Positions 24,225-33,195 of a stretch of DNA of 64,000 nucleotides are shown here, piece after piece. The stretch spans positions 124,001 to 188,000 of the forward strand of contig NZ_JBIUAG010000017.1 of NCBI RefSeq assembly GCF_044547355.1. Reading direction: 5' to 3'. The position numbers and the translations under genes are program-made. This stretch comes from Kutzneria sp044547355. GTDB lineage: Bacteria > Actinomycetota > Actinomycetes > Mycobacteriales > Pseudonocardiaceae. Each line of letters begins with the position of its first letter. Position 1 is the first letter of the stretch. The notes under the pieces were generated by a model. That model did no database searches. It saw only the letters and a list, made by a program, of their open reading frames with translations, and was not told the DNA's origin.

Positions 24225-25373
24225 GTTGACGCAGCGGGTCCCGTTCACGGTGATCGGATCCGACGCCGGGGCGGCGGCGTTGAGCCGCAGCGGGCCGTGC
24301 GCGGTGAAGCCGGACGAGTCGGCCAGCCCGGCGACGAAGGTCTTCACGGCGGCCGGGTCGACCACCACGATGCTCTGCCCGCGATCGTTGCGGCCGTTGG
24401 GGTTGACCACCGGAATGGTGACGAACTCGACGTTGCCGCCGGTCAGGCTCTGTGCCTGCTGCACGAAGCTGAACACGTCCCAGCCCTGGTCGATCACCAC
24501 CGACTTCTGCACGGCGGCGGCCAGCGCGGACAGCCGGTCGGGGTCGAGCAGGGTGCCGGCGGACAGCACCTTCTTGGCCGCGGCGGCCAGGAACGCCTGC
24601 TGCCGCACGATCCGGTCCAGGTCGCCGTGCGGCAGGTTGTCCCGCTGCCGCACGAACGACAGCGCGCTGCCGCCGGACACGGTCTGCGGGCCGGACCGGA
24701 AGTTGGCCCCGGAGTTGGGATCGCTGGTCGCGTGCAGCAGGCACACGGGCACGCCGCCGATGGCCTGGCTGAGCAGGTAGAACCCGTACAGGCTGACCTC
24801 GGCGTAGTGGTCGACGGTCAGCCCGGTCAGGGCCTGCACGCTCGACACCAGCGCCTGCCGGCCGGCGGCGTCGGAGTCCTGTTCGATCTTGGTGTTGTCG
24901 TGTTCGCCGTTGGCCCGCAACCGTTGCGCCGTAAGGTACTTCACCGCCCCGTAGGCCGAGTTGATCTTGTCGGTGCGGTAGCCCGCGATCGGCACCTCGG
25001 TGTCCCTGGGGATCGACACCGCGTAGCTCTTGCCGCCGTCCTTGGGGATCCGCAACAGGATCAGCGTGTCGGTGCTGAAGCCGTCGTTGGCCTCGGTGCG
25101 CAGCTGGCGCAGGATCGAGGCGGGCAGCGGATTGCCCTTCAGGTCGGTCCGCCGGTCGTCGCCGACCAGCAGGATGTCGGTGGCCCCGTCGTCCTTGGGC
25201 GGCGCGTCGGGCGCGGTGGCGACCTGGGACAGCACCGGCGTGGTGGTCATCGCCTGCTGCACCTGGTCGTGCGCGTTGCGGGCGACGGCGGTCGCGGCGA
25301 TGACCAGGGCGGAGGCCAGCGCGACGGACGCGCGGCCGCACACGAGTGCGAATCTGCGTCCACGGCTGCCCAT
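24222..25373 (-). CDS. LytR-CpsA-Psr (LCP) ligase 1
   Basis: The 383-residue protein has one N-terminal membrane helix (about 14-32) and an extracellular LCP domain. Its signatures are DILLVGDDRRTD, STDTLILLRIP, SIPRDTEVPI, KINSAYG and RQRDNLPHGDLDRIVRQQ. LCP enzymes transfer polyprenyl-pyrophosphate-linked glycans to peptidoglycan; in mycobacteria the equivalent gene (Rv3267) attaches arabinogalactan. There is no LytR_C domain, unlike the gene upstream. ATG 25373 is 6 nt after a TAGGCT hexamer. The nearby rhamnose and WbbL genes fit this role. Confidence 0.9.
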   Translation of the reverse strand: MGSRGRRFALVCGRASVALASALVIAATAVARNAHDQVQQAMTTTPVLSQVATAPDAPPKDDGATDILLVGDDRRTDLKGNPLPASILRQLRTEANDGFSTDTLILLRIPKDGGKSYAVSIPRDTEVPIAGYRTDKINSAYGAVKYLTAQRLRANGEHDNTKIEQDSDAAGRQALVSSVQALTGLTVDHYAEVSLYGFYLLSQAIGGVPVCLLHATSDPNSGANFRSGPQTVSGGSALSFVRQRDNLPHGDLDRIVRQQAFLAAAAKKVLSAGTLLDPDRLSALAAAVQKSVVIDQGWDVFSFVQQAQSLTGGNVEFVTIPVVNPNGRNDRGQSIVVVDPAAVKTFVAGLADSSGFTAHGPLRLNAAAPASDPITVNGTRCVN

Positions 25374-25379
25374 CCGGTC

Positions 25380-25385
25380 AGCCTA
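25380..25385 (-). promoter_or_regulatory. -10 hexamer embedding the second LCP stop codon
   Basis: TAGGCT on the minus strand begins with the TAG stop of LCP 2 (25385-25383) and lies 6 nt before ATG 25373. Confidence 0.5.
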
Positions 25386-26906
25386 ATTGACGCAGGGCAC
25401 GCCTCCGGCCGTAATCGACGTGCTCGTGGGGGTCGTTGTCGGGATCACGTACCGCGGAGCCATGCGGAAACCCTGCGCGCCGGGCCCGGCGTAGTCCTGG
25501 CCCAGATACACCCGGACGTGTCCGGCCGGCACCGCGGCGTCGGGCTCGGCGACGACCTTGCCGCCCAGCGCGGCGGCCACCTTGTCGGCCTGGGCGGTCG
25601 AGCCGGGGCGGTAGTGCACGGCGGTGGTGGGCTGGGTGGCGATGGTCAGGCTCTCGCCGCGCACGAAACCGTCGCGGACCAGCTCGTCCTGCACCGACGC
25701 CCCGAGATTGGGCGCACCCGAGCCGTCCCGCATGTCCACGGTGATCCGTTCGTTGCCGGGGGTCGCGGCGCCGGTGGTCGTGGTGGGGCCGGTGGTGGTG
25801 GGGCCGGTCGGGCCGATCAGGCCGGTGACGAACTCGCGCACCGAGTCCGGGTCGACCAGGGTGACCGACTGCCCCTCCGCGGACATCACGTTCTGCCCGG
25901 TGGGAATGGTCTCGAAGCGCACGCTGCCGGCGGCGATGCCCTGCAACTGCTGCATGAACGTCAGCAGGTCCCAGCCGGAGCTGATCACCACCGACTTCTT
26001 GATCGCGTCGATCAGCGCGTTCAGCTTGGACGGGCTGGTCAGCGTGTCGGCCGAGAGCACCTTCTGCGTCATGCCGGACAGGAACGCCTGCTGCCGCACG
26101 ATCCGGTCCAGGTCGCCGCGCGGCAGGTCGTAGCGCTGCCGGACGAAGGCCAGCGCCTGCGCGCCGCTGATCACCTGCTGCCCGGCCGGCAGGTTGATGC
26201 CGGACTTGGGCTCCTTGGCCGCCTGGTTCAGGCACACGGTCACGCCGCCGATGGCCTGGCTGATCTCGTAGAAGCTGGCCAGGTTGACCTCGGCGTACCG
26301 GTTGATCGTGACGGCCCCGCCGGTCAGGCTCTCGATGGTCTTGATCAGGTTCTTGCGGCCGGCGACGGCGGCCTGCTGCTCCAGGTCCGTGCCTTTCACG
26401 CCCTGCCCGGACAGCGTGGAGTACGCGTCGTTGCGGGCGTAGGCGTATGCGGAGTTGAGCTTGTGCTTGCCGTAGCCGCCGGCGATCTGCACGTACGAGT
26501 CGCGGGGGAAGGAGATCGCCACCGCGCTGCGGCCGTCGGACGGGATGTGCAGCAGGATCATGGTGTCGGTGTTCAGCTCGCCGTCGTTGGAACCGGCGTG
26601 CAGCTGGTCGAGCACCGCCTGCGGCAGCGGGTTGCCCTGGGCGTCGGTGCGGCTGTCCAGGCCGACGACCAGGATGTCCTGCGGCCCGTCGAGGCCGGGC
26701 GCCGGCGTGGTGGTGGGGGTGGTGTCGGGCGTCGCCGCGTGGCTCTCGATCACGTCGGTGGTGGTGATGCCGTTGCGGACCTTGTTGATCTCGACCCAGC
26801 CGTAGCCGCTGGTCGCGAGCACGACCGCCGACAACAGCGCGGCGAGCGCCCGGCCGGTGACCGTGCCGGCCACTGCCGCCCGAGATCTACCAGCCGGTTC
26901 GCGCAT
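25383..26906 (-). CDS. LytR-CpsA-Psr (LCP) ligase 2 with LytR_C domain
   Basis: The 507-residue protein has a membrane helix near residues 20-40, an LCP domain (DILVVGLDSRTD, NTDTMILLHIP, SFPRDSYVQI, KLNSAY, RQRYDLPRGDLDRIVRQQ) and a C-terminal LytR_C domain (about 390-480). A PT-rich linker lies between them. It is a tandem paralogue of LCP 1; both end in a Cys-Val-Asn tail preceded by a hydrophilic segment (GVPCVN, GTRCVN). ATG 26906 follows GGGGAGGG. Both probably attach wall glycans made by the neighbouring glycosyltransferases. Confidence 0.9.
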   Translation of the reverse strand: MREPAGRSRAAVAGTVTGRALAALLSAVVLATSGYGWVEINKVRNGITTTDVIESHAATPDTTPTTTPAPGLDGPQDILVVGLDSRTDAQGNPLPQAVLDQLHAGSNDGELNTDTMILLHIPSDGRSAVAISFPRDSYVQIAGGYGKHKLNSAYAYARNDAYSTLSGQGVKGTDLEQQAAVAGRKNLIKTIESLTGGAVTINRYAEVNLASFYEISQAIGGVTVCLNQAAKEPKSGINLPAGQQVISGAQALAFVRQRYDLPRGDLDRIVRQQAFLSGMTQKVLSADTLTSPSKLNALIDAIKKSVVISSGWDLLTFMQQLQGIAAGSVRFETIPTGQNVMSAEGQSVTLVDPDSVREFVTGLIGPTGPTTTGPTTTTGAATPGNERITVDMRDGSGAPNLGASVQDELVRDGFVRGESLTIATQPTTAVHYRPGSTAQADKVAAALGGKVVAEPDAAVPAGHVRVYLGQDYAGPGAQGFRMAPRYVIPTTTPTSTSITAGGVPCVN

Positions 26907-27053
26907 CCCGACCCTCCCCAGTGCCGGAGATCGACAGTAGCCGGACCTGCGTCGGCTCGCCGTGAACCGCCCACGTACGGGTGGATGTGTCGCAGACGCA
27001 AAGACTCTCAGCTCGTGAGATGTACCTAGTAATGCCCCTCGAACGGCCCCTTG

Positions 27054-27059
27054 TACTGT
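27054..27059 (+). promoter_or_regulatory. -10 hexamer of a probable leaderless promoter
   Basis: TACTGT is exactly 7 nt before rfbB ATG 27067, which has no Shine-Dalgarno sequence. The 160-nt divergent spacer to LCP 2 otherwise shows only a short TCTCA...TGAGA repeat. Confidence 0.55.
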
Positions 27060-27066
27060 GGTCGGC

Positions 27067-28059
27067 ATGCGAATCCTGGTCACAGGCGGGGCCGGCTTCA
27101 TCGGGTCCAACTACGTGCGCAAGGTGCTCGGCGGTCACTACCCGGCCTACGCCGACGCCGAGGTCGTCGTGCTGGACAAGCTGACCTACGCCGGCAACGA
27201 GGCGAACCTCGCCCCCGTCGCCGACAGCCCGCGACTGCGCTTCGTCCGCGGCGACATCTGCGACGCGGAGCTGGTCGGCAAGCTCATGGCCGGCACCGAC
27301 CTGGTCGTGCACTTCGCGGCCGAGTCGCACGTCGACCGGTCCATCCTGGGCTCGGCCGACTTCGTGCTGACCAACGTGCTGGGCACCCAGACCCTGTTGC
27401 AGGGGGCGCTGGAGGCCGGCGTCGGCAAGTTCGTGCACATCTCCACCGACGAGGTCTACGGGACCATCGACGAGGGCTCCTGGCCCGAGACGTTCCCGCT
27501 GGAGCCGAACTCGCCGTACTCGGCGGCCAAGGCCGGCTCGGACCTGATCGCCCGCTCCTACTTCCGCACCCACGGCCTGCCGGTGTGCATCACCCGCTGC
27601 TCCAACAACTACGGGACCTACCACTTCCCGGAGAAGGTCATCCCGCTGTTCGTCACCAACCTGATCGACGGCAAGAAGGTCCCGCTGTACGGCGACGGCC
27701 TCAACGTGCGCGACTGGCTGCACGTCGACGACCACTGCCGTGGCATCCAGCTGGTGGCCGAGAAGGGCCGTCCGGGCGAGATCTACAACATCGGCGGCGG
27801 CACCGAGCTGACCAACAAGGAGCTCACCGAGAAGCTGCTCGAGGCCACCGGCCGCGACTGGAGCTTTGTGGAGAAGGTCGCCGACCGCAAGGGCCACGAC
27901 CGCCGCTACTCGGTGGACATCACCAAGATCTCCACCGAGCTCGGCTACGCCCCGCAGGTGCCGTTCGAGCAGGGCCTGGCCGACACTGTGGCCTGGTACA
28001 AGGAGAACCGCGACTGGTGGGAGCCGCTCAAGGCCCGTGCCGCCCTGTCGGCGGGCTGA
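27067..28059 (+). CDS. rfbB: dTDP-glucose 4,6-dehydratase
   Basis: The 330-residue short-chain dehydrogenase makes dTDP-4-keto-6-deoxyglucose, the second step to dTDP-rhamnose. GGAGFIGSN binds NAD, HFAAESHVDRS and STDEVYG are RmlB signatures, and the YSAAK Tyr-Lys pair is catalytic. The length is standard. ATG 27067 is probably at the transcript start. rfbD starts 4 nt after the stop; rfbA and rfbC are not in the window. The rhamnose made is needed by WbbL encoded downstream. Confidence 0.95.
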   Translation: MRILVTGGAGFIGSNYVRKVLGGHYPAYADAEVVVLDKLTYAGNEANLAPVADSPRLRFVRGDICDAELVGKLMAGTDLVVHFAAESHVDRSILGSADFVLTNVLGTQTLLQGALEAGVGKFVHISTDEVYGTIDEGSWPETFPLEPNSPYSAAKAGSDLIARSYFRTHGLPVCITRCSNNYGTYHFPEKVIPLFVTNLIDGKKVPLYGDGLNVRDWLHVDDHCRGIQLVAEKGRPGEIYNIGGGTELTNKELTEKLLEATGRDWSFVEKVADRKGHDRRYSVDITKISTELGYAPQVPFEQGLADTVAWYKENRDWWEPLKARAALSAG

Positions 28060-28063
28060 CCCG

Positions 28064-28972
28064 GTGACCTGTCTCGCACTGCTGGTGCCCGGCGGCCGTG
28101 GCCAGCTGGGCAGCGATCTCGCCGCGCTGGCCGACCGGGTCGGGCTGCTGCACGCCCCCGGCTCGGCCGAGCTCGACGTGACCGATGTCGGCGCGGTCGA
28201 CGACGCCCTGTCGTCCTTCGCGCTGGCCGCCCGCGACGCCGGCCTGCGGCCGGTGCTGGTCAACGCCTCCGCGCACACCGCCGTGGACGCCGCCGAGAGC
28301 GAGCCCGACCGGGCGTTCGCGATCAACGCCACCGGGGCCGGGCAGCTGGCCAAGGCGGCGGTGGCCAACGCCGTGCCGATGCTGCACGTGTCCACCGACT
28401 ACGTGTTCCCCGGCGATGGCACGCGGCCGTACGAGCCGGGCGATCCGACCGGGCCGAAGTCGGTGTACGGCAAGAGCAAGCTCGCCGGCGAGCAGGAAGT
28501 GCTGGGGGCCGGCGAGCAGACGTGGGTGGTCCGCACCGCGTGGGTGTACGGCGCGACCGGCGGCAACTTCGTCAAGACCATGGCCAAGCTGGAGGGGCAG
28601 CGGGAGACGCTGTCCGTGGTCGACGACCAGCGCGGCTCGCCGACCTGGTCGGCCGACCTGGCCGCCGGGCTGCTGGAGTTGGCGCACGCCGTCGTCGGCG
28701 ACACCCCGCCGGCGCAGCGCGTGCTGCACGGCACCAACGCCGGCGAGACCACCTGGTACGGCTTCACCCGGGCCATCTTCGAGGAGCTTGGCGCCGACCC
28801 GGACCGGCTGACCCCGTGCACCACGGCCGACTTCCCGCGGCCCGCGCCGCGTCCGGCCTACTCGGTGCTGTCCGGCGCGGCCTGGGCCGAGGCCGGCCTC
28901 ACCCCGCTGCGCCCGTGGCGGGAGGCCCTCTCCGCCGCCTTCGCCACCATCGGCAACCAGCTCCGCCCCTGA
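28064..28972 (+). CDS. rfbD: dTDP-4-dehydrorhamnose reductase
   Basis: The 302-residue reductase completes dTDP-L-rhamnose. It has PGGRGQLGSDL for NADPH binding, VNASAHTAVDAAE, STDYVF and the YGKSKLAGE Tyr-Lys catalytic pair. GTG 28064 lies 4 nt after rfbB, so the two are co-translated. In M. tuberculosis rmlD is followed by wbbL; here eight genes separate them. A long hairpin lies 5 nt after the stop. Confidence 0.93.
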   Translation: MTCLALLVPGGRGQLGSDLAALADRVGLLHAPGSAELDVTDVGAVDDALSSFALAARDAGLRPVLVNASAHTAVDAAESEPDRAFAINATGAGQLAKAAVANAVPMLHVSTDYVFPGDGTRPYEPGDPTGPKSVYGKSKLAGEQEVLGAGEQTWVVRTAWVYGATGGNFVKTMAKLEGQRETLSVVDDQRGSPTWSADLAAGLLELAHAVVGDTPPAQRVLHGTNAGETTWYGFTRAIFEELGADPDRLTPCTTADFPRPAPRPAYSVLSGAAWAEAGLTPLRPWREALSAAFATIGNQLRP

Positions 28973-28977
28973 TTCAT

Positions 28978-29032
28978 CGCTTGGAAGGGGGCTTTCCTCC
29001 ACTCCGAGTGGAGGAAAGCCCCCTTCCAAGCG
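28978..29032. terminator. 27-bp perfect hairpin between convergent genes
   Basis: Arms 28978-29004 and 29006-29032 are perfectly complementary with one base between. It lies between rfbD and the convergent glycosyltransferase and could end both transcripts. The core GGAAGGGGGCTTTCC looks like an interspersed intergenic hairpin family. Confidence 0.7.
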
Positions 29033-29044
29033 GTTGAGGGTGGG

Positions 29045-30136
29045 TTATGGGGCGGCAGCGGCGGCTTGGCGGTAGGCGTCCAGGGTGCGTTCGGCGCAGT
29101 TGCGCCAGGTGAAGGACGAGGCGTGGGCGCGGCGGGCGGCGAAGACGTCGGCGGTGGGAGGGTCCTCCAGGGCCGAAAGCAGGGCCGCGGCGAGGGCTTC
29201 GGAGTCGCCGACCGGGACCAGGTGGGCGAGGTCGCCGGCGACCTCGCGCAGCGCCGGCACGTCGGAGCAGACCACGGGAACGTTGCACGCCAAGGCTTCC
29301 AGCACCGGCAGCCCGAAGCCCTCGTCCCGGGAGGGCAGCACCAGCGCGGCCGCGCCGGCCACCACGCTGCGAAGGTCCACATCGGACAGATAGCCGGCGG
29401 TGCGGACCCGGTCGCCGTCGGCGTGGTGCCCCGGCCCGACCAGCAGCAGCGGCGGCAGCGACGGGGTGGCGGCGTGCGCCTCCAGCAGGGTCGGCAGGCC
29501 CTTGCGGGGGCCGTCGGCGCCGACGAACAGCAGGTACTCGGACGGCAGTTTCAGTCGTGCGGCCAGGGAATCGCTCGGCGGCCGGGCGGCGAACCAGGCC
29601 GGGTCGACGCCGAGCGGGGTCACCACGATCCGGTCGGCCGGCACCCCGAGCCGCTCGGTCACCACGGCCGCGACGGCCTGCGTCGGCGTGCACACGACGG
29701 CCGCCCGCCGGGCGCATTTCCTCACCAGCTCGGGAAGTTCGCGGTCGCTGGGCGGCAGTTCCCCGACGGCGTCGAGGAAATCCAGGTCGTGCACGGTCAT
29801 CACGCCGCCGGCGAACAGGGCCGGCGGCAGCACGAAGTTGGTGCCGTGCACCACGTCCGCGAGGCCGGCGTAGATCTCCACCGGCGGGAACGAGGAGGAG
29901 AGCCAGGACTTGCGCAGCAGCCGCGCCGGCACCGGCATGCCCCGGGCCCGAACCCCGTGCGGCAGCACGGAACGCAGCCCGCGCCAGCCGCGGAAGGTGT
30001 ACGCCACGGCGCGCACGTCCACCTCGTCCGGCATGGAGGCCAGCTCCTCGGCCAGCGCCGCGGTGTAGCGGCCGATTCCCGTGCGCTGCCCGAGCAGCGG
30101 CGTGCCGTCCAGCAGCACCTTGATCCGGTCAGCCAC
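29045..30136 (-). CDS. GT4 family glycosyltransferase
   Basis: The 363-residue GT-B enzyme has the N-terminal LLGQRTGIGRYTAAL acceptor-side loop and the C-terminal donor site LPSRDEGFGLPVLEALAC with the Glu-x7-Glu pattern. Glycosyltransferases of this group transfer mannose, rhamnose or similar sugars from nucleotide donors. GTG 30136 overlaps the stop of the bifunctional glycosyltransferase upstream by 8 bp, so the two are coupled. Donor and acceptor are unknown; a cell-surface glycan is likely from the neighbourhood. Confidence 0.85.
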   Translation of the reverse strand: MADRIKVLLDGTPLLGQRTGIGRYTAALAEELASMPDEVDVRAVAYTFRGWRGLRSVLPHGVRARGMPVPARLLRKSWLSSSFPPVEIYAGLADVVHGTNFVLPPALFAGGVMTVHDLDFLDAVGELPPSDRELPELVRKCARRAAVVCTPTQAVAAVVTERLGVPADRIVVTPLGVDPAWFAARPPSDSLAARLKLPSEYLLFVGADGPRKGLPTLLEAHAATPSLPPLLLVGPGHHADGDRVRTAGYLSDVDLRSVVAGAAALVLPSRDEGFGLPVLEALACNVPVVCSDVPALREVAGDLAHLVPVGDSEALAAALLSALEDPPTADVFAARRAHASSFTWRNCAERTLDAYRQAAAAAP

Positions 30137-32630
30137 GCGGCTTCCCCATGGTCAGCCGCCTGACCCGGCCGGCCGCCCGTTTGGCCAGCTCGGCGGGGCC
30201 GCCGGCGTCGAGATACTCCCGCACCAGCCCGAGGTCCCGGCGCAGCGTGCCGACGGTGCCCAGCGGCTCCTCGCGCACCAGCGGACCGGCGGCGACCAGC
30301 CGGTCGGCGGCCGGGCGCGGCGAGCGGCAGAACTCCACCAGCGGGGCCAGCACGACGTCCCAGGTGAACCGTTCCCGCACCACCGCTATCCGCTCCCGGC
30401 AACCGTCCGCGAAATCCTGGTCGAACAGCACACGCTCGAGGGCCTCGGACAGTTCACCGGGATCCTCGGGCGACACCACCACGCCGAGCCGCTCCCGGCG
30501 GATCAGGTCGGCGAACGAGTCGCCGTCGGTGGTCACGATCGGCAGCCCGGCCCACAGGTAGTCCAGCACCCGGGTGCGGAAGGCGAAGGTGGTCTCCACG
30601 TGCTCGAAGTGCGTGGTGACGCCGCAGTCGGCGTCCAGCAGCCAGTTCTGCCGGTCGGCGTAGGGCACCCAGCGCTCGTTGAAGAACACGTGCGTGCCGG
30701 CCAGGCCGAGTCGGGCGGCGAGGCTGCGGGTGCGGCCGGCGATGCCCATGTCGGGCACGTCCGGGTTGGGGTGGCGCATGCCCATGAAGAGCAGCCGGAC
30801 GTCGTCGTGCCGGGCCCGCAGCCGGTCCACGGCGTGCACCAGGGTCAGCGGGTCGAACCAGTTGTAGACGCCGCCACCCCAGACGATCACCTTGTCCCGC
30901 TGGGAGATCCCGTCGACCACGCCCTTGATCGCCGGCGCGGTGCGCTGCGCCGGCTTGACCGGCAGCCCGAACGGGACCTCGGCGATCAGCGAGCGCACGG
31001 TCGGGTCGGCGTCGTAGACCTGCGGCGTGAGCCGGCCCAGCGCGGCCAGGTGGCCGAGCCAGAAGTGGCGCTGCCGGTCGGAGGCGCACAGGAAGAAGTC
31101 GCCCCGCTTGAGCTGGTTGTTGAGCACGGTGGTGACGCCGATGACGTCCTTGACCCGCTTCTCGTCGTTGCCGCCCTTGGCCTGCTCCAGCAGTTCCAGG
31201 TGCATCGGGTCGTAGACGTCGCAGACCACGATCTTGGTCGAGCGGGCGTTCTTGAGGCTCTGCACCATCTCCAGCACGTGGCCCTGCAACACGATCACGT
31301 CGGCCCAGTCGACGTGGTCGAGCAGGCCCCGAACCGTCGACTGGGCGACCGGGAAGGGCGCGGCCGGCGGATCGCAGCGCTTGTTCATGGAGACCAGTCG
31401 CACGTCGTGCTCGCCGGCCAGGGTCTCGGCCATGTGCCAGGCCCGGATGGCCGGGCCGGCCATCTGCTCGGACAGCGCGTCGCCGGTGATCACCAGGATC
31501 CGCCGCGGCCGGCCGAACGGCTCGTCCAGGCCGAACGCGTCGACCAGCGCCTCGTGCGCGGCCAGGTAGCGGGGCAGCGGGTAGGCCGGCTCCATCGCCT
31601 TGCGCATCAACGGAACCAGGTCGGCGTCGGTGCGGACCCGGGCCGCCTGCTCGGCCTTGCGGGACTCGGCCAGCGACGGCAGCAGCTCGACGAACTGGTC
31701 GATGGCCAGCAGCCCGGCCAGGGTTTCCCGAGGCACGGCAACGGGTTGCGCGTCGTCCCGGCGATCGGCCGGCCGCTTGGTGATCTCCAGCTGGGTGGCG
31801 TCGATGTCGCCCCGCGCGGTGGCCCGGCGCACCGCCAGCGCCATCGCCGCCGGCATCGCCCTGGCCAGGGTCTCGTCGGAGAGGTTCTTGTACATCGAGG
31901 CGAGCGCGTTGCGCTCCAACAGGTAGTGCTCGCGCGAGGTGTCCACATCGGACATCGAGGCGTGGTGGCGGTGGTAGGCCAGCGACCGCGGCTCGTAGCG
32001 CACCCGCCAGCCGCGCAGGTTCAGCCGCCAGCCCAGGTCCACGTCCTCGTAGAACATGAAGAAGCGCTCGTCGAAGCCGCCCAGCGCGCGGAACAGGTCG
32101 GCCCGCACGAACAGCGCCGAGCCGGTGCCGAACAGCACGTCCCGGGCCACGTCGTGGCTGCCGTCGTCGGGCTGGCCGGCGTGCCGCTTGTAGCCCATGC
32201 CGAACCAGGTCAGGCCGCCGTCCACGAAGTCGATCAGCTTGCCGTCCCAGTCCAGCACCTTGCTGGCCACCGCGCCGACGGTCGGCTGCGCCCGCAGCGT
32301 CTCGACGGCGGCGGCGACCCAGTCGGCGTGCGGCCGGGCGTCGTTGTTGAGGAAGGCCAGCACCTCGCCGGTCGCGTGCTGGACGCCCAGGTTGCAGCCG
32401 CCGGCGAAGCCGAGGTTGTCGGGGGCCTCGACGAAGGTCACGCCCGGCTCGGCGCGCAGCCGCTGGGCGCTGCCGTCGCCGGAGTTGTTGTCGACGCAGA
32501 CCAGTTGCAGCCGTTCGGGTGGGTAGTCCAGCTCCGTGCGCAGCGCGCGCAGACAGGTCAGGGTGTCCTCGAGGCCGCGGTAGTTGACGACGACGACCGA
32601 CACCGAGGGCTGGGTTACCCCCTCCGACAC
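30129..32630 (-). CDS. bifunctional GT2-GT4 glycosyltransferase
   Basis: The 833-residue protein fuses a GT2 domain (about 8-260, with VVVVNYRG, VDNNSGDG, FLNNDARP and the FFMFYEDVDLGWRL acceptor block) to a GT4-like domain (about 370-790, with VITGDALSEQMAGPAIR, VIVWGGGVYNWFDP and TRVLDYLWAGLPIVT). It could add two sugars in sequence to one acceptor. GTG 32630 follows GGGAGGGAG. The downstream GT4 gene overlaps it. The GT4 half resembles family members acting in surface polysaccharide assembly. The sugars are unknown. Confidence 0.85.
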   Translation of the reverse strand: MSEGVTQPSVSVVVVNYRGLEDTLTCLRALRTELDYPPERLQLVCVDNNSGDGSAQRLRAEPGVTFVEAPDNLGFAGGCNLGVQHATGEVLAFLNNDARPHADWVAAAVETLRAQPTVGAVASKVLDWDGKLIDFVDGGLTWFGMGYKRHAGQPDDGSHDVARDVLFGTGSALFVRADLFRALGGFDERFFMFYEDVDLGWRLNLRGWRVRYEPRSLAYHRHHASMSDVDTSREHYLLERNALASMYKNLSDETLARAMPAAMALAVRRATARGDIDATQLEITKRPADRRDDAQPVAVPRETLAGLLAIDQFVELLPSLAESRKAEQAARVRTDADLVPLMRKAMEPAYPLPRYLAAHEALVDAFGLDEPFGRPRRILVITGDALSEQMAGPAIRAWHMAETLAGEHDVRLVSMNKRCDPPAAPFPVAQSTVRGLLDHVDWADVIVLQGHVLEMVQSLKNARSTKIVVCDVYDPMHLELLEQAKGGNDEKRVKDVIGVTTVLNNQLKRGDFFLCASDRQRHFWLGHLAALGRLTPQVYDADPTVRSLIAEVPFGLPVKPAQRTAPAIKGVVDGISQRDKVIVWGGGVYNWFDPLTLVHAVDRLRARHDDVRLLFMGMRHPNPDVPDMGIAGRTRSLAARLGLAGTHVFFNERWVPYADRQNWLLDADCGVTTHFEHVETTFAFRTRVLDYLWAGLPIVTTDGDSFADLIRRERLGVVVSPEDPGELSEALERVLFDQDFADGCRERIAVVRERFTWDVVLAPLVEFCRSPRPAADRLVAAGPLVREEPLGTVGTLRRDLGLVREYLDAGGPAELAKRAAGRVRRLTMGKPRG

Positions 32631-32733
32631 GCTGGTCTCCCTCCCGTACTGAAGCCACCAGCCTGCACTACGGACCTGTGCGCGCCGAGATCAGGGTAAA
32701 CCCCGATGGCCCGACGTGCTTGAACGAGCTATG

Positions 32734-32753
32734 TTTTGCTCAGTCGAGCAAAA
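32734..32753 (+). promoter_or_regulatory. TetR-type operator candidate
   Basis: TTTTGCTC (32734-32741) and GAGCAAAA (32746-32753) form a perfect 8-bp inverted repeat with 4-nt spacer, followed by a partial GCTCGATCAAGC repeat before the ribosome site AAGGAGGGG. It sits 29 nt before ATG 32782. No tetR gene is adjacent. Confidence 0.6.
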
Positions 32754-32781
32754 AGCGGCTCGATCAAGCAAAGGAGGGGCC

Positions 32782-33195
32782 ATGACCAGGGTGATCAACC
32801 TGCTGTACGCCAACCTCGGGCTCGCGCTGGCGCAGGCGGCGCTGACCTTCGTGTTCTACGGGTCACTGGTCGCCTACCAGGCGCACGGCGACCCGGCGGC
32901 CTACGGCGTGTTCGAGAACACAACTTGGATCCGACCGGTGGCGGTGTCCCTGATCTCGCTGATCTACGTCGGCATCGCCCGCAAGCTGCGCTCCGGCAGC
33001 CGGGCCACCTACATCCGCGTGGTGGTCATCGCCGTGGTCGGCTCGCTGGGCCTGGTGTGGGGCATCAGCACCGGCCAGTTCCCGATCTGGATGGAGGCGC
33101 TGATGGGCGCGCAGGCGGCGGTGCTGGTCGCGCTGTTCGTCGCGGCGATGCAGCCGTCGGTGCGGGCTCAGATCGGCAAGAAGGCGGCGGCGTGA
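32782..33195 (+). CDS. small four-helix membrane protein
   Basis: The 137-residue protein has four predicted membrane helices (about 8-30, 48-65, 75-93, 103-122) and short loops; no motif ties it to a known family. ATG 32782 follows a strong AAGGAGGGG. It overlaps the next gene by GTGA, so it is made together with the Tat-exported hydrolase. The upstream inverted repeat predicts ligand-controlled expression. It may be a DUF-type accessory for the hydrolase; the function is unknown. Confidence 0.7.
   Translation: MTRVINLLYANLGLALAQAALTFVFYGSLVAYQAHGDPAAYGVFENTTWIRPVAVSLISLIYVGIARKLRSGSRATYIRVVVIAVVGSLGLVWGISTGQFPIWMEALMGAQAAVLVALFVAAMQPSVRAQIGKKAAA

Noticed and set aside
24150..27029. 959-codon + strand frame across the LCP genes
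   Set aside because: Shadow of two minus-strand LCP genes with diagnostic motifs.
30081..32699. 872-codon + strand frame opposite the GT2-GT4 gene
   Set aside because: Antisense shadow with no domain features.
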